21,849 nt of DNA. It comes from a virus. Under the pieces are notes generated by a model that saw only the letters and a program-made list of their open reading frames with translations, was not told the DNA's origin and searched no databases. Shown here piece after piece: positions 14,755 through 21,849 of this stretch (position 1 is its first letter; every line of letters begins with the position of its first letter). Position numbers and translations under genes: made by a program. The stretch covers positions 12,277 to 34,125 of the IMG/VR virus record IMGVR_UViG_3300030380_002429; one strand, written 5' to 3'.

Positions 14755-16895
14755 CAACGTCTCCCATCTGGCCTAATACTAACTCTTGGTGAGCCTAGCT
14801 TCCATTTCATTCCGGTAGCGTTTGAGTCAACGCGTAAAGCAAAAGATCGTCCTCTTACCCGTAGGTCTATTTGATTTGTATATAACTCTATAGGTGAAGT
14901 AGCGGTTCGAGTTGCTGTGCCCGCAGAGGTATTACCGTAATCTTCTCCGGGTTCATTGCGTGCTTTTAAAGTAAAATTTGCGGCAGGTGTACTTTGATTA
15001 ACAGATCCTTCGAAAGTTAAATCTGGTATAACTTTTTGTACAAGACTAAATTTGTCGCCATCACCTATGTCCATTGGTGCTGATTCAATAAACGATGTCA
15101 TTGCTGACCCATCGTCATCGTGCCCTGTTTCATGGTTATATAAAAAAGGACTTCCTGCTGCGATTGGAAAGTTTCTAATACCTCTGTCTATCCATGCTGT
15201 CCTAGCTAAATTACCAAAATACCAAACTTTTTCATTGTAGTTATATACAACATATTTATCTATGTCGCCCGTGCCACCATTGTTAAGTGAGTTAGACTCA
15301 GACGGATAAAACCATATAACTTCACCAAACTCTGAGTTCACACCAGATACAACCTTGTCTCTTTGCTGGTTGTTAAAATCAAGAAACACTTTGTCTTTTA
15401 CAGTGCATGGCAGGGTTTGTGTGCCACCAGCATAAACATAAAAATTATCCCTGCCCATCCAGAATACGAAGTCCTCTGTAGATACAGCAGCCTTTGGACC
15501 CATGATCGTAATGTTCGATGCGATTTGCTGTATACCAAAAACAAAGTCACCACCGATAAAACGTAAAGAGTGTAGTGATGTATCTGTATAAACAAGTATT
15601 TCACGTTTTGTCTCTACAGCTTGTACAAACTCTGAACCAGATCCAAGTCTCAAGCTACCCGCAGTGGTATCCGAACTGATTGTCCAGTTAGCTACAGACT
15701 CTTGGTCAGACCATCGAATCATCAATGGGTCTTGGACCGTGGTTCCATATGTGTTTGTACCGAAACAAAGCACATGTCTGTCAATGTCACTCACAAGAAC
15801 CTGTTTGGCAACAGTTGGTGTATTTGCAGCACCTGCTAATGTACTAAGCTCCACGGCCCGTGTAGATAGACCATTTGTTTTATCCCACAAAAACACTGCA
15901 CCATCTCTAGCATTTATTAGTAAATCTTCACCAAAGTTGTCGTGTGACCATGTTCTTATTTCACGAGTTGTGCCACTTACTGCAGCTATACCCCAACCAG
16001 TAAAGTCATCGTCAGATGACGCATTGCCTACAGATAATTGTACAGTTGAACCATCTGCATGAGCAGAAGCTGTTGTGCCACTTTGTGCTCTTGTAACTGT
16101 TAAATTATTTGTAGAAACATTTGTTACTTTTAAAATTTCTTCTCCAATTAAAATAAAGTCATTTGTTGCAATCTGATGTCCAGGATTTGAATTAGCAACA
16201 GTCAAAGTAGTATCTGAATTACTAAATTCTGCTCCTTCATTTATTGTTGTAGCAACAGCGTTAGCAGTCGTACCACCAAACAATCCAGCACCCCAACCTG
16301 TACCACCAACCTGCGAGTCAAGACCTGTGTTAATTTGATATGCGGCTGTTACAGAATTTCCACCTCCCACAGCATCGCTTGTTGCATTTGTAGAAACAGT
16401 TATAATATAACTATTACCATCTGTTACAGAAGTTATTTGATGTTCTGCGTTTAATATTGAGGTTCCTAAACCACCTGTAGCATCTGCACCAGCTATTGTA
16501 ACAAAATCTCCTTCTGCCGCACCATGATTAATATCATTTATTGTAACTTGTTTTTCTGTTCCTGTTGTGTCATTTGTAACAATTGGATCACTTGCTAAAC
16601 TATTTGCACTACCCCTTAAAGGTGTTATGTCATTAAATGTACCACCTTCTTCTATATAATATTTAAGATGTGTACCAACACCAAGAAAGTTTGATCCATC
16701 GAGTGCTAACCAGTTATGTAAACGTCTTGCCGTGCCTTCGTATTCATTACTAGTTAATTTTTCCCAACCACCAAACTTCTCTGGGTAACCAAAGCGAAAA
16801 CGTATCTTATCACAGTCAACCCAACCACCTTCGTTACTATACTTTGTAATTTCTCTATTTATACCTGGTTTAAACTGTAGTTTGGTTAATGGCAT
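14754..16895 (-). CDS. Tail hub / packaged-DNA stabilisation protein, P22 gp10-like
   Basis: This 713-residue beta-rich tail protein has an N-terminus (KLQFKPGINREITKYS, then GGWVDCDKIRFRFGYPEKF, 23-41) and a central block typical of the P22 gp10-like stabilisation/tail hub proteins of short-tailed phages. The central block has PLMIRWSDQESVANWT (390-405), GSLRLGSGSEF, EILVYTDTSLHSLRF (432-446), IMGPKAA, FVFWMGRDNFYVYAG and TLPCTVKDKVF. In P22, gp10 joins the portal assembly and helps hold packaged DNA. Here two extra beta-domains appear inserted at about 100-190 and 215-290; the second contains FILIGEEILKVTNVSTNNLT. The gene lies between fibre genes and the internal protein block, as expected for a hub that bears fibres. 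No clear Shine-Dalgarno precedes its ATG, one base from the preceding stop, so translation may rely on coupling. Confidence 0.78.
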   Translation of the reverse strand: MPLTKLQFKPGINREITKYSNEGGWVDCDKIRFRFGYPEKFGGWEKLTSNEYEGTARRLHNWLALDGSNFLGVGTHLKYYIEEGGTFNDITPLRGSANSLASDPIVTNDTTGTEKQVTINDINHGAAEGDFVTIAGADATGGLGTSILNAEHQITSVTDGNSYIITVSTNATSDAVGGGNSVTAAYQINTGLDSQVGGTGWGAGLFGGTTANAVATTINEGAEFSNSDTTLTVANSNPGHQIATNDFILIGEEILKVTNVSTNNLTVTRAQSGTTASAHADGSTVQLSVGNASSDDDFTGWGIAAVSGTTREIRTWSHDNFGEDLLINARDGAVFLWDKTNGLSTRAVELSTLAGAANTPTVAKQVLVSDIDRHVLCFGTNTYGTTVQDPLMIRWSDQESVANWTISSDTTAGSLRLGSGSEFVQAVETKREILVYTDTSLHSLRFIGGDFVFGIQQIASNITIMGPKAAVSTEDFVFWMGRDNFYVYAGGTQTLPCTVKDKVFLDFNNQQRDKVVSGVNSEFGEVIWFYPSESNSLNNGGTGDIDKYVVYNYNEKVWYFGNLARTAWIDRGIRNFPIAAGSPFLYNHETGHDDDGSAMTSFIESAPMDIGDGDKFSLVQKVIPDLTFEGSVNQSTPAANFTLKARNEPGEDYGNTSAGTATRTATSPIELYTNQIDLRVRGRSFALRVDSNATGMKWKLGSPRVSIRPDGRR

Positions 16896-16896
16896 A

Positions 16897-17817
16897 TTAA
16901 TTCTGTGTTATCATAGCATTAGTTGTTGATGTAGTACTTAATATATGTCGTTGGAAATTACAATTTGTTCTTAATTGAAACAAAGCGTATGATCCTGCAC
17001 TGCCTGCTGTTGATAAAACATACATACGAATATAACGACCTGCTGGTAAGACACACTCATATAATTTAAATTGTGGAAGACTAGCGTTAAAAGTATTATT
17101 GCCTGACTCTAAGAAATATTCACCACTTAATCCAACACCACTTGGTAAAGTAGAAGAAGTTGCAACGGCATTTGTTCCACCACCACTCTCACGCAATGTC
17201 ATAGACATCCCACTGTTATTTACTGCCGAACTGTTACCAGAACCATTTCGACCTTGTATAAAAAAATATGCACCGTTTGTTTCAACACCTGTGTGATTAG
17301 CTTCTAAAACATATGTTCCTGTATGAGAGACTGTAAACTCTACTTCGGCATATGATGTTGTTGTTCCACCTGCCAAAGCAGAAGCTGATACAGTCATTAA
17401 TTGAGCGTAATCTTGGTAAGAGGTGCTTGGAAATGCTGAGTAATTAGATATGTAAAAGCCTTTACCACTTGCCGCAGTTGCACCATTCCAGTTTGATCCA
17501 GCAGTTTGTATTAAATTCACATTTGATACAGAAGGAGCTACAATTCTATAAGAATTAACATAATTAGTTAAACTTAGAGAACCACTTGTATCTATAGAGG
17601 AGTTTACTGATGTAAAACTTGGTGAAACTCCACCATTAGGGTACATAGCAAAGGGTAGTGTACTTCCATTGGAGCTTGATATTGCAGTTCCACTAACAGC
17701 GTGATCAGCAGGGTCGGCAACATTATTTTCACCTTTATGTAAGGCTGTTAAATCGTTACTGCCTGATCCAAAAAAATCTCTTACAGTTGTTAAAGATATT
17801 GGTAAGCTAAGAGCCAC
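16897..17817 (-). CDS. Beta-rich tail fibre / receptor-binding accessory protein
   Basis: This 306-residue protein is dominated by Ser, Thr, Gly and Asn with alternating beta-strands and almost no charged helices. A short N-terminal segment, LPISLTTVRDFFGSGSNDLT (5-24), may dock on the tail. The central part resembles a secreted beta-sandwich (TTSYAEVEFTVSHTGTYVLE near 153-172), followed by RYIRMYVLS near 266. No depolymerase catalytic motif is apparent. It starts with GTG inside the last codons of the S74 fibre gene (11-nt overlap), with an AAGGA site about eight bases upstream. It is therefore coupled to that fibre. An adhesin or fibre-tip role is inferred from composition and neighbours; I do not recognise the family. 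Confidence 0.65.
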   Translation of the reverse strand: MALSLPISLTTVRDFFGSGSNDLTALHKGENNVADPADHAVSGTAISSSNGSTLPFAMYPNGGVSPSFTSVNSSIDTSGSLSLTNYVNSYRIVAPSVSNVNLIQTAGSNWNGATAASGKGFYISNYSAFPSTSYQDYAQLMTVSASALAGGTTTSYAEVEFTVSHTGTYVLEANHTGVETNGAYFFIQGRNGSGNSSAVNNSGMSMTLRESGGGTNAVATSSTLPSGVGLSGEYFLESGNNTFNASLPQFKLYECVLPAGRYIRMYVLSTAGSAGSYALFQLRTNCNFQRHILSTTSTTNAMITQN

Positions 17818-19048
17818 AATTACATCCTTGTTTATGTTCGTCTAATTCTTTTTTTAAATCTTTAATTGCTTCTATAAGAACGCCAACCATGTTTCCATAT
17901 GCAACAGATTTATATTCACCATCTGTTACAACTTCTGGTATAATCTTTTCTACCTCTTGTGCAATAACACCAATACCTTTTTCAGCTTGTTTAGTAAATG
18001 ACACACCACGCATATTCATTACTTTGTATAAAGCATTGTCTATGGTTTTTATGTCTGACTTTAATCTTTCATCTGATGTAGCTGTGACTTCTGCACCTTG
18101 CACGGTGCCTGTTGCCGTGACGTTTCTAAATCCAGATGCGTCTTTGTTACCGTCTACAACAACTGCCTTTGATGCTACAACTGTTCCTGCTGTTGAGCCA
18201 TCAAGTAAATTTAATTCAGCCGCTGTAGATGTAACTCCGTCTAAAATATTTAATTCAGCAGTTGTAACCGTTGCACCATCAAGTATTTCAAGTTCTGCTT
18301 CTGTAATAGTAGCACTTCCTATAGTAAAACTAGTTGAAACAGTTAAATCACCCTCATGCGTTAGTCTCATCTTCTCTGTCGCAGCTTCAGAACTACCTAG
18401 CTTAAAGACCATATCTGTTTGATTGTTATCTTCTGCAAAAGTATTATCTGCTTCAGCTACAATAGATGCAGAAACTGTTATGGCATCTGTACCACTTCCT
18501 TCATTCGGTGCTTGGAACTGTAAGGCACCAAGCACATCACCATCTGTAACTGTTGTGTCAGATGTCTGTAATGTCAACAAAGCACCATCACCAGTTTTTA
18601 CTGTTAAATCTTCTGTAAAGGAATCTGACCCAGTTTCTATCTGTGCAACTGCCGCACCAGAACCTGCACCATCTGCATAAACTATTGCTGTTTTGCCACT
18701 AGCAACAGTAACTGTAGCACCACTGCCTTGTTTAATTATTATAGATTGACTACCAGAGGTACTGTTTACTACAAAATATAATTTATCTTGATCGTTAGGT
18801 CCTATAGTAACAGTATTTGTTGCACTTAACGTACCACCAAAAACTAATACTTTAAAATGACCATCTGACAATGCACCATCTGTTGTTGTTAGATCATGTG
18901 TCGTGCCAGAAAGTGTAATAGCACCGACACCATTGATGGCTCTATCAATTATATCAAAATTTGTATTGGTTGTTGCACCCCAAGTACCTGCTTGTTCGCC
19001 TGTACCAATCTTTTCTATGCCGTTATTTGCTGTATACGAACTTGCCAT
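17807..19048 (-). CDS. Tail fibre with C-terminal S74 intramolecular chaperone
   Basis: This 413-residue fibre subunit has an N-terminal block (KIGTGEQAGTWGATTNTNFD, 13-32) that I associate with virion-attachment domains of marine phage fibres. A beta-rich shaft and three near-repeats of TAELNILDG (250-286) follow. From residue 325 comes a Peptidase S74 / endosialidase-chaperone domain: SDERLKSDIKTI carries the predicted autocleavage Ser325-Asp326, then GIGVIAQEVEKIIPEVV and YGNMVGVLIEAI. A short coiled coil and a Cys-containing end (CNCGS) close the protein. S74 chaperones drive fibre trimerisation and then cut themselves off N-terminal to the serine, so a mature fibre of about 324 residues is predicted. 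A TAGGAG site precedes the ATG. The chaperone call is strong; the receptor is unknown. Confidence 0.85.
   Translation of the reverse strand: MASSYTANNGIEKIGTGEQAGTWGATTNTNFDIIDRAINGVGAITLSGTTHDLTTTDGALSDGHFKVLVFGGTLSATNTVTIGPNDQDKLYFVVNSTSGSQSIIIKQGSGATVTVASGKTAIVYADGAGSGAAVAQIETGSDSFTEDLTVKTGDGALLTLQTSDTTVTDGDVLGALQFQAPNEGSGTDAITVSASIVAEADNTFAEDNNQTDMVFKLGSSEAATEKMRLTHEGDLTVSTSFTIGSATITEAELEILDGATVTTAELNILDGVTSTAAELNLLDGSTAGTVVASKAVVVDGNKDASGFRNVTATGTVQGAEVTATSDERLKSDIKTIDNALYKVMNMRGVSFTKQAEKGIGVIAQEVEKIIPEVVTDGEYKSVAYGNMVGVLIEAIKDLKKELDEHKQGCNCGS
18191..18301 (-). repeat. Three TAELNILDG fibre-shaft repeats
   Basis: Three consecutive 12-13-residue repeats (EAELEILDGATV, TAELNILDGVTS, AAELNLLDGSTA) encode residues 250-286 of the S74 fibre. 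They lie ahead of the chaperone and probably form a trimeric shaft segment. This repeat type recurs in fibres of marine phages. Confidence 0.85.
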
Positions 19049-19057
19049 CTATAACTC

Positions 19058-19534
19058 CTAATTTGTACTCACATCTGTCCAAGTGTCGCCTGTGTGAGTA
19101 ATCTCTGTCCAATTATCACCTGTATGCGTGATCTCTGTGTAAGTCACAGTAACACTCGGAACGATTTCTGTAAATAATAATTCGCCCGTAGCTGTCTGTG
19201 TTAAATTAAAATCTTGTGTTGAAGTGCCAACCAATGTACGAACACCTGTTGTTGTCTGCACAGAAGAAGATACCAGGTCTGTTTCTAATGTTGAACCCTT
19301 TATAAATACAGCAGAAGAAGATGCTACTGAACTAGAATCAAGACTTGCACTATGAACAAGTATTCTAACTCCTGCTGATGTCTGTATTGATAAAGAAGAC
19401 ATTGTAGCTTCGCCAACAAGCGTACCCGCCGCAGCAGAAGACGCTACGGATAATCCTGTCATTGATGCTGATAGTTCTAGTACCTTATTAACACTACTAA
19501 TAGGGTTTTCTGATAAAGCACTAAAGCCTAGCAT
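19058..19534 (-). CDS. Repeat-rich small tail/fibre-associated protein
   Basis: This 158-residue protein begins LGFSALSENPISS, an N-terminus of a kind I have seen in marine phage fibre-associated proteins. Residues 25-125 contain four to five degenerate 20-22-residue repeats of the type GLSVASSAAAGTLVGEA, SLSIQTSAGVRILVHSA and SSSVQTTTGVRTLVGTS, all Ser/Thr/Val beta-forming. The C-terminus has a nearly exact duplication, TEITHTGDNW then TEITHTGDTW (133-152). There is no membrane span, enzyme motif or charged helix. Its ATG overlaps the stop of the 61-aa gene (TAATG) and its end lies nine bases before the S74 fibre gene. It is probably a fibrous tail or receptor-binding accessory; the function is not recognised. 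Confidence 0.75.
   Translation of the reverse strand: MLGFSALSENPISSVNKVLELSASMTGLSVASSAAAGTLVGEATMSSLSIQTSAGVRILVHSASLDSSSVASSSAVFIKGSTLETDLVSSSVQTTTGVRTLVGTSTQDFNLTQTATGELLFTEIVPSVTVTYTEITHTGDNWTEITHTGDTWTDVSTN
19079..19141 (-). repeat. Duplicated TEITHTGD(N/T)W peptide
   Basis: Two adjacent 10-codon units encode TEITHTGDNW and TEITHTGDTW, followed by a truncated third (TD). The DNA copies are similar but carry several synonymous differences, so the peptide rather than the DNA is conserved. Confidence 0.85.
19160..19462 (-). repeat. Degenerate 20-22-residue Ser/Thr/Val repeats
   Basis: Four to five imperfect units span residues about 25-125 of the 158-aa protein. They are recognisable by an alternating [LV]S[IV]xxSAG[VT] strand followed by [TR][LI]LV[GH].A. 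Register was judged by eye and the outer copies are weak. Confidence 0.55.
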
Positions 19535-19719
19535 TAATCAGCATCCTCTATTGTAAGTTCACCTGCATCAACTTGTCGTTTGATTTCAGCGTAGTGTATG
19601 TTAGCTTCGTCTATTGGTACAAACATTTCAACACCATTTATTGTAGCTTTGATATTTTCTTTACTATTACCTTTGTACTCATTCCATTGTGCTTTTGTTA
19701 TTATCATTTTACCAATCAT
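19534..19719 (-). CDS. Small conserved-looking protein in the fibre cluster
   Basis: This 61-residue protein (MIITKAQWNEYKG, then IKATINGVEMFVPIDEAN and YAEIKRQVDAGELTIEDAD) has a short helix, a beta-hairpin and a C-terminal helix ending in an acidic tail. From memory, similar small proteins beginning ITKAQ occur beside fibre genes in marine phages, but their role is unknown to me. The start at 19719 follows an AGAGG site; an internal Met at residue 5 is an alternative. The stop overlaps the ATG of the 158-aa gene. It could be a fibre-assembly factor or a minor tail component. Confidence 0.75.
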   Translation of the reverse strand: MIGKMIITKAQWNEYKGNSKENIKATINGVEMFVPIDEANIHYAEIKRQVDAGELTIEDAD

Positions 19720-19727
19720 ATTAACCT

Positions 19728-20756
19728 CTATAAATCTGCATCAAGTGCTATGCCTGTGTACCAATATGCTCCATCAGCATTTCCTGAAGCAGTGCATTGA
19801 GTACCAACACCATTTACTGTCATATCACCAAAATTTCTATCAGTAGGAAATGAACTTTGTGATTGAGAAAGAATTGATGCACTAGGTGCTGCTCTCATAG
19901 TTTGACGAAATCCGTCATGTATATAATAAGCATTACTACTTTGCACTCTACCACTCCAGTTACTGTATTGTACTTTTGAATAATACCTTTGGCATCTAGC
20001 TAGATTATCTCCAAAACTTTCGTATTTAAAAGGAGTAGCAACTCTTCCAACTTCCATTTGAACACCTGTTAATAAAAACTCATTATCTGTACTAGCCATA
20101 ATGTTAACACCTTGACCACCAAAATATTTAGTGCCGTCACTAGACCATGCTTGACCTGTTGCACCACCACTTGTATAGCCTGTTCCAGAACCTAAACAAA
20201 ACTCTATCCACAAACTATTAGAATTATCATCTGGTATGGCTGTTGTTGTTTCGCCTATGTAGGTTAATACTTTTTTCTCCCAAGTATTAGCAGAATCTAT
20301 AGTGTAAGTTTGAGATTGATACTTAACTGTAGCATCTTTAGCCACCATTAAAAGACAGTAAGTTCCTGTAACATTAGACCTAACATGAAATGAAACAGTT
20401 AAAGGTTTTGCATTTGATGTACCCCAATTTAAATGTTGTAAATTTAAACCTTCTTGGTTTTGAACAATAGAGGTATATTGTGTAGAACTTAAAGATGAGT
20501 CTGCTGTAGTAGTATCTATTTTTAAACTATTATTAAATCCTTCTGGAGAAGTGGAACTTTGTGCAACAGTAAATACTGCATCTGCTGATTCTATAATTTT
20601 AAATCTATCTACACAATAAAATGTTCCTGTTTGACTTGTTAGACTTGTTGCTCTTTGTGAAACAGCCATATCGCCATTTTGTATCATATTAGGACTAGCT
20701 AAACTACCCTCTTCAGATGCTGTAGCTAAATCTGCAAATGTTCTTGCTCTGCTCAT
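19728..20756 (-). CDS. Tail fibre / lectin-like adhesin with 'NGDM...CQRYY' architecture
   Basis: This 342-residue protein begins SRARTFADLATASEEG, a short helical arm. It continues with NMIQNGDMAVSQRATSLTSQ, then a beta-sandwich with YCVDRF, and a second part with FLLTGVQMEVGRVATPFKY and LARCQRYYSKV. This order is well known in phage tail fibres and prophage tail proteins and resembles carbohydrate-binding modules, so it is probably a receptor-binding subunit. The C-terminal 80 residues are Ser/Gly-rich and likely form the variable tip. I chose ATG 20756 instead of the in-frame upstream ATG at 20780 because it overlaps the previous stop as ATGA and begins with the family's usual N-terminus. 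Confidence 0.75.
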   Translation of the reverse strand: MSRARTFADLATASEEGSLASPNMIQNGDMAVSQRATSLTSQTGTFYCVDRFKIIESADAVFTVAQSSTSPEGFNNSLKIDTTTADSSLSSTQYTSIVQNQEGLNLQHLNWGTSNAKPLTVSFHVRSNVTGTYCLLMVAKDATVKYQSQTYTIDSANTWEKKVLTYIGETTTAIPDDNSNSLWIEFCLGSGTGYTSGGATGQAWSSDGTKYFGGQGVNIMASTDNEFLLTGVQMEVGRVATPFKYESFGDNLARCQRYYSKVQYSNWSGRVQSSNAYYIHDGFRQTMRAAPSASILSQSQSSFPTDRNFGDMTVNGVGTQCTASGNADGAYWYTGIALDADL

Positions 20757-21070
20757 GGCGTTGTCTGACTTTCTGCCCAAGTTTTATAATTAGCTTTAAC
20801 TGTATCAGTCCACGCTGCATTTGCAATAGCCTGTACAGAAGCATCTTCACCACTAATGTCAGTGGCTGTATGTGTCCACTTACCATCAGAATCTTTTCCT
20901 GAAGTAAATGGTGCTAATACATGACGATGAAATGAACGAGTTAATTCTTTCTTAGAACCATCTGCCTGTTCTTCCATTATCTTTGTTGCCTGACGAACTT
21001 GTATGTTCCATGTTGATACGACTTCAATTTTATCGTATTCTATTTCTTTAGTTATATCACCTTGTGCCAT
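20753..21070 (-). CDS. Small tail-cluster protein of unknown function
   Basis: This 105-residue soluble, acidic protein begins AQGDITKEIEYDKIEVVSTW and has a central basic beta-segment (LTRSFHRHVLAPF, 63-75). The C-terminus is helical and Ala/Trp-containing (QAIANAAWTDTVKANYKTW). No signal, membrane span or catalytic motif is seen. From memory, similar proteins sit beside fibre genes in marine phages and may be tail-assembly or chaperone proteins; the function is unknown. A strong AAAAAGGAGA site precedes the ATG. The gene follows a 56-nt spacer with a hairpin, the longest gap in the operon, so it may be a point where expression is reset. Confidence 0.8.
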   Translation of the reverse strand: MAQGDITKEIEYDKIEVVSTWNIQVRQATKIMEEQADGSKKELTRSFHRHVLAPFTSGKDSDGKWTHTATDISGEDASVQAIANAAWTDTVKANYKTWAESQTTP

Positions 21071-21096
21071 AATATTTTCTCCTTTTTAGGCTTCCA

Positions 21097-21117
21097 ACTC
21101 TAGCAATCCACTAGAGT
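21097..21117 (-). other. Short inverted repeat (hairpin) in the fibre intergenic spacer
   Basis: ACTCTAG (21097-21103) and CTAGAGT (21111-21117) form a perfect 7-bp stem with a 7-nt loop in the 56-nt gap between the upstream fibre stop and the 105-aa gene. No U-run follows the stem on either strand, so it is not a canonical intrinsic terminator. It could be an RNA-processing or stability element, a weak attenuator, or chance. Confidence 0.45.
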
Positions 21118-21126
21118 ATTCCTTTG

Positions 21127-21849
21127 TTATTCTTCTACTTTATATGTTATACTAAAACGAAATTGGTCATTTGCACCCAATCCTCCATTTTGTGCTTGTA
21201 AGCCAAAAAAATCACCATCTGTGTTATACAAAACTGTCATGGTTGATGTATTAAGTGATGTTAGAACCATAAATCCACCTGTTTGATTTGTTTGATATGT
21301 TACCCCAGCTTCAAGCATAGCCGATACACCTTGTGTCATATTGTCATTTTTTGCCGTAAATGGTAAAGAAATTAAAGTATTTCCATTTGGACTTGAAACT
21401 GAACTTATTTTGGGATGACCATGAACAGTTACAGTATCTCCTATTTTTGTATAATGACCTGTATTAAAACTACTATTTAAAGTTATAGTTCCTGAAGAAG
21501 CTGCTGTCATTGCTATAGTATAAGTGCCTTCTTCATAATCATCTAGAAGTTCAGATGCCATACCACTTGCATCACTTGTAGCTGCAAAGTTAATACCATG
21601 ACCACTAGCTACAGTTACGTCACCATCAGTTAAAGTTAGTCCATTAGCAACTGTAAGACTGCTACTTACTCCACCACTTAATGTAACAGCACCACTAAAC
21701 GTACCACCACTTGTAGCACTAACCATATCGCCTACAGTAAATACATCATAGACCACCACAGTCACTTCATCATTTGTATTCAAGGCTGATAGACCTGCTA
21801 TCGTGTTAGCAGTACTTGTGTTATAGTCTGTTGTTGGTTTTAACAAAAC
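21127..21849 (-). CDS. Tail fibre protein, 5' end outside the window (partial)
   Basis: The reading frame is open to the window edge and the visible C-terminal part is about 240 residues. Its first visible codons continue a domain (TTDYNTS, then NDEVTVVVYDVFTVGD) usually found after an N-terminal fibre region. A beta-rich shaft segment (VTLSGGVSSSLTVANGLTLT) and the junction motif LLDDYEEGTYTIAM follow. I know that motif as the border between shaft and C-terminal tip in many marine phage fibres. The C-terminal tip has Tyr/Gly/Thr-rich strands and ends FRFSITYKVEE. There is no S74 chaperone on this fibre. The TTG near 21846 is not a credible start, so the gene is truncated by the window. Confidence 0.8.
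   Translation of the reverse strand, partial: VLLKPTTDYNTSTANTIAGLSALNTNDEVTVVVYDVFTVGDMVSATSGGTFSGAVTLSGGVSSSLTVANGLTLTDGDVTVASGHGINFAATSDASGMASELLDDYEEGTYTIAMTAASSGTITLNSSFNTGHYTKIGDTVTVHGHPKISSVSSPNGNTLISLPFTAKNDNMTQGVSAMLEAGVTYQTNQTGGFMVLTSLNTSTMTVLYNTDGDFFGLQAQNGGLGANDQFRFSITYKVEE

Noticed and set aside
17889-18422. Rightward 177-residue open frame opposite the S74 fibre
   Set aside because: It is Ser/Val/Pro-rich shadow sequence from a Thr/Ala-rich gene and has no domain features. The leftward frame carries the S74 motifs.
20757-20780. Upstream ATG giving an eight-residue longer lectin-like fibre
   Set aside because: ATG 20756 overlaps the preceding stop as ATGA, matching the coupling seen across the operon, and begins with the usual-looking N-terminus.

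Overview
The window is a piece of a tailed double-stranded DNA bacteriophage genome, most likely a short-tailed (podovirus-type) marine phage. It holds a virion, ejection, lysis and tail-fibre module joined to the edge of a replication/recombination module. The DNA is AT-rich and tightly packed. Neighbouring genes repeatedly overlap as TAATG, TGATG or ATGA, and no rRNA, tRNA, transposase or cellular metabolic gene is visible. Several proteins resemble, from memory of the families, those of marine podoviruses infecting oligotrophic bacteria such as SAR11, SAR116 or Roseobacter relatives: a P22 gp10-like tail hub, fibres with 'TAELNILDG' repeats, an S74 chaperone, and virion proteins with 'EGGPV' and 'AMLxxGEFV' motifs. 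The host itself cannot be read from this sequence.

Layout. From 1 to 1367 two leftward genes encode a putative ssDNA-binding protein with an SSB-like C-terminal tail and a conserved-looking phage protein of unknown function. A 95-bp divergent spacer (1368-1462) carries two face-to-face, overlapping sigma70-like promoters. A lone rightward gene (1463-2899) encodes an SNF2-type DEAD/DEAH helicase. Its 3' end overlaps the 3' end of the last leftward virion gene by 33 nt.

From 21849 down to 2867 runs one uninterrupted leftward operon. In transcription order: tail-fibre and accessory genes (partial fibre; 105 aa; 342-aa lectin-like fibre; 61 aa; 158-aa repeat protein; 413-aa S74 fibre; 306-aa beta-rich protein), the 713-aa tail hub, two small proteins, then four large internal/ejection-type proteins (475, 285, 1049 and 1303 aa), a GH108 endolysin, a 237-aa repeat protein and a 261-aa unknown. 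The largest gap is 56 nt, so no stretch over 300 bases lacks a gene.

The most unusual element is a roughly 24-residue tandem repeat (consensus about T-L-x-P-G-E/Q-x-V-V-D-x-x-G-x-V-I-A-x-G). It occurs 17 times in the 1049-aa protein and again three to four times in the 237-aa protein beside the endolysin. I infer a beta-solenoid or beta-hairpin rod used in the virion, perhaps in genome ejection across the cell envelope; function is not established by the sequence.
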